This document shows, piece after piece, positions 60,850 to 64,000 of a DNA stretch of 64,000 nt. The position numbers and the translations under genes were made by a program. Each line of letters starts with the position of its first letter. Position 1 is the stretch's first letter. The notes under the pieces were generated by a model. It saw only the letters and a program-made list of their open reading frames with translations. It was not told where the DNA came from and made no database searches. The DNA comes from Burhinus oedicnemus (Eukaryota; Chordata; Aves; Charadriiformes; Burhinidae), in contig VFFE01007034.1 of the NCBI GenBank assembly GCA_008921705.1, forward strand, positions 753,250 through 817,249. Direction: 5' to 3'.

Positions 60850-63800
60850 CCTTGGTAATCAATGACCATTGCTCATCTGTCTCTCCCTCCTTTCTGGACA
60901 GTCATTGTGTCCTCCTACTGCACATTTCAGAACACAGAAGAAATCTATAGTTTACTTGCATGAAGAAGTTTGGGATATGTAGATTGTTGGTCATGCAATC
61001 ATATCCTTAGGAAGCACTGACTGCCAAAGAGGAGCCGCCTTCAGTAGACAGTATGGTTAACAGCACATTGAACACACAGACGCCATACCCATTTCCAAAG
61101 CTTGGATGTAGACCATCCATCAAGCGATACCAAATGTTATTCCTGCAAATGTTGATACAGGTTGACAGTAATTTTCCAGAAGTTTTGGCTCTGTATAATT
61201 TGAGTTGACTGTACACAACTCTGAAAACTATTGGAAACAGAAATCTATATATACATTACAGGTTTAAAACAAAGCCAACAGTTTATGAGGGAATGCTCTG
61301 CATTAAGGAACTTTCAGAGATGTTGTTAAAGAAAGGGTTTTGTCTCACATTTCTAGGGAGAAGCTAGGGATATATTTCTTTATATGTTGTTTTCTATAAA
61401 TTTTGTATGCTATATCCCTAAAAATCCCAAATTAGCCTGAACTTCTAAAACTTTCAATCAAGACAGAGTTGGGGAGAGACAAAAATACATGCCCAGAGCC
61501 ATGCACACACTTTGGGAAACGCATATAGAGCATAAGCCATAGCACTAAAACATCCATATGAGATCAGCTCATCTAGTGTCAATGAAACTAAAGCACATCA
61601 AGATGTATTATTTTATCAAAAGCACTTGGGGAGCAAATGTTTTTATCTAGTATTACAGTTCTCAATTACTCTGATATATTTGATATTTATAAAAATGAAA
61701 TAATTCCACATACAGGGAGAATAGAGGTAAATATAGGCTAATATAATACTGGCTGTTGATTCTGATTGACAGCTGTGAAGTAAGGCCACATATGGTGGCT
61801 GAAGTTTAAAAGGATTTTAAAATTAGAAGTAGCGTTTCTGAGCCTAGCGCTGAAAAACCCTGACATTTGCAGTGCTGGGAGCAGGCTGTGAGAGGGATTT
61901 CTATCCTGGTTTCCCACCCAGAAGAATATATTTACTGTTCAAACATTTTGAGGCAGGCACCCATGGAAATCAACGGGAACTCTGCCATTGGTTTTAATGG
62001 GAGCAGAATCTGTCCCTATGTGTAAATATGCAGCAATATTTTTTTTCCTCTAACTGCTAAAAACCACCATCACAACTGGATGGAACCTGGTTTTAAACAC
62101 TCAGACATGGGGCCTCTTTACCGCAGGAGTCTCCAACGATGTCCATCCTTAACACCACACCAGCTGCCAGCTGAAGGCTCTGAAATGCTGATTTTAATCA
62201 AAATCTTTCCTTTCAAATCTAGCTTACAGTTTACTCATAGCGCAAAAGTGCTTCTCAGCACTGGAATTTTCAGGATGCGATGCTGAGCCAAATACTGCAG
62301 GCACAGCTTGCTCATAAGACAGCAATCTTGTGGCCCACCTTGGAGGCTGTAATAGGGCTACTGTACTCAGCCTCCCACCCTTGGTGAAGCCCACTAATAA
62401 CATCTGTTTTATAGCATTCACTCCTGCAACCTGCTAGTTCCTTGGCTCTACTGCTGTCATAGAGAGGATGTGCTTTACTATGCTGCAGGTCTGGTGGAAA
62501 GTTGTCAGACTTCAAGCCAAATGTAAAAGCAGCCAGTGCTGAATAAATGACTTGAAGTGCTTTCTCCAGGGACCCCTTCCAGGTCCCAGATAGGCAGATT
62601 TGGCCAGTGTTTGTAGACAGTCTTGCTCACAGGCAAATTAAAAATCAAAATACAGACACCGTTTGAAAAACATCGAAAGCTAGACTCAAACATCCACCAT
62701 GTATTAAGACATTCTTATATAAAAATAACCACAAGGTTGCAAATTCATACTTTCCTACTTGGTGAGACCAACTGCAACCAGGAATAAACCTGGAAATGTG
62801 TGGGGCAGACTGCGGCACTGCCTTCAGAGAAAGCATAAAACTGGAGGTGGAAAGCTGGAGCGAGAAAAACGAGACACTGTGAACCGGGCAATTGAATCGA
62901 GCAGTGGGTGGCACGAGGGGTAGGACCCTCATCTGTACCAGGGCTGCCTGTGGGAGCTGCCCCACTCGACTCAATGGAAGCAAAGCAGGACACTCACCAA
63001 CTAAATGCCCAAGCTTTAGCTGGGTAAGTCAATGCTATACTCAATGTCTGACTCACAAGCACTAACGAAGCACACTCCTCACCTATCACACTGGCTCTGC
63101 TGTGACTGAAGCCCCCACTGCAGTTCAGGAACATGGATACCGACCCTCGGCACCACGACAGCAGCAAGCCATCCTGCTTCTGCTGTGCGGGGAAGTGAAA
63201 TGTGAGGGGAAGGTTTGCCATCAGACTGGCGGGATCCCGAGACTCAAGTCGGGAGCAGACTCAAGGTAGGGCTTCTCCGCACAGTCTGAACCGATAGGAC
63301 AAAGATCTCAAATTGTTGTGTGGTTTGACAGGAGAGACCGACGTCTTTTGTTCCAATGGGAAGACATTAACAGATGTCAACTCTCTCATTTCATTATTGT
63401 TTTCTTGTACATCCAGAGCACTAAGAAAGCCCGCACTCCAGCTGGCAGGCTTGGCTGCATGAACAGCTGTGCTGCCACAACCGAAGGGACAGGGCACCAC
63501 AGAACGAGTACAGAAGAGTTGTAAGGTGGGCAAAGTGGAGAGGTGAAAAACTTCAAGCCAGTTTTGCTGCCAGACTTTATCTCAGAGAGCCACAACCTCA
63601 GACAAAACTGGCTAGCCATATTTCAACTCATCAACCCTTTCACAAGCCCCTTACTCTTCGCAGTTTCTTTTCAAGATTATCTGACCGGGTTTATAGCATG
63701 GCTATGCAAGGGAGTTATAGGCACAACAGGGTGGGTAGTGCGCTGTGGCAGAGAGGCAGGAATATGCAGTGAGGGCCATAAGCCAGGACTGCCACCAAAG

Positions 63801-64000
63801 TCTTGACACTGTCAGACCACAGGCTGTGGTTGCACACACATGATTTTGGCAGCAACCCTGGCTTCTGCAGACCACACACTCAAGCACCCCGTCATACACC
63901 AGCATCACACCCTTTCTTGTGCTGGCAGCCCGGCACTTTCCAAATTTGAACTGACTCATGACACCATGAGAATGGTGGCAGTCAGGGATGACTTCAAAGC
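60850..64000. other. Intergenic sequence to the window end
   Basis: No gene is recognised. The final 1.2 kb is somewhat richer in G+C and carries overlapping open frames on both strands (62.6-63.9 kb). None has a recognisable domain, and the frames shadow each other. Confidence 0.4.
61960..62020 (+). mobile_element. Possible ancient interspersed repeat fragment
   Basis: CATGGAAATCAACGGGAACT, then CTGCCATTGGTTTTAATGGG and AGCAGAATCTGTCCCTA, resembles the widespread vertebrate repeat phrase ...GAAGTCAATGGGAGTTTTGCCATTGACTTCAATGGGAGCAGGAT... that I know from reptile genomes. The family assignment is left open. Confidence 0.4.

Noticed and set aside
10470..64000. KLHL42, the expected convergent neighbour of PTHLH
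   Set aside because: No BTB, BACK or kelch-type sequence was recognised on either strand, so I place it outside the window rather than force a call.
1..64000. CRISPR arrays, operons, phage or bacterial mobile systems
   Set aside because: Sequence composition, an intron-containing PTHLH gene, polyadenylation signals and CR1 elements show vertebrate nuclear DNA. No direct-repeat/spacer array is present.

Overview
The window is vertebrate nuclear DNA, and almost certainly from a bird. Three things point to this: a parathyroid hormone-related protein gene whose product reads like the avian form, 5'-truncated CR1 retrotransposons (including one ending in the ATTCTGTG octamer tail typical of avian/reptilian CR1), and low repeat density with long, compact, non-coding AT-leaning sequence.

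One gene is identified with confidence: PTHLH (PTHrP), on the + strand at the left end. The window opens inside the gene. A poly-T run and a CpG-rich block (about 40-400) lie in what is probably the intron after the prepro (signal peptide) exon, which is not in the window. The main coding exon starts at 5553 and encodes the last two propeptide residues plus a mature hormone of exactly 139 residues. Its stop codon overlaps a splice donor, AG|GTAATA. Using that donor joins the message to a terminal exon at 9968. That adds two arginines (141 residues) and an AU-rich 3'UTR ending near two AATAAA signals at 10084 and 10435. Both the 139- and 141-residue forms known from mammals are therefore readable here.

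From about 10.5 kb to 64 kb I recognise no known gene. In mammals, the 3' side of PTHLH faces KLHL42 in tail-to-tail orientation, but no kelch or BTB sequence is visible, so that gene probably lies beyond the window. This part is intergenic sequence with one recognisable CR1 (48.57-49.29 kb), small CR1 tails, relics resembling ancient amniote repeats, microsatellites, A-rich and pyrimidine-rich tracts, several inverted repeats and one diverged tandem repeat.

Several short open stretches carry good splice signals: on the minus strand at 18.1, 19.5, 42.0 and 47.6 kb, and on the plus strand at 22.95 kb. They match no family I know. They are listed at low confidence because open frames of this size also occur by chance. 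The best structural oddity outside PTHLH is a roughly 190-bp imperfect palindrome at 43.43-43.61 kb.
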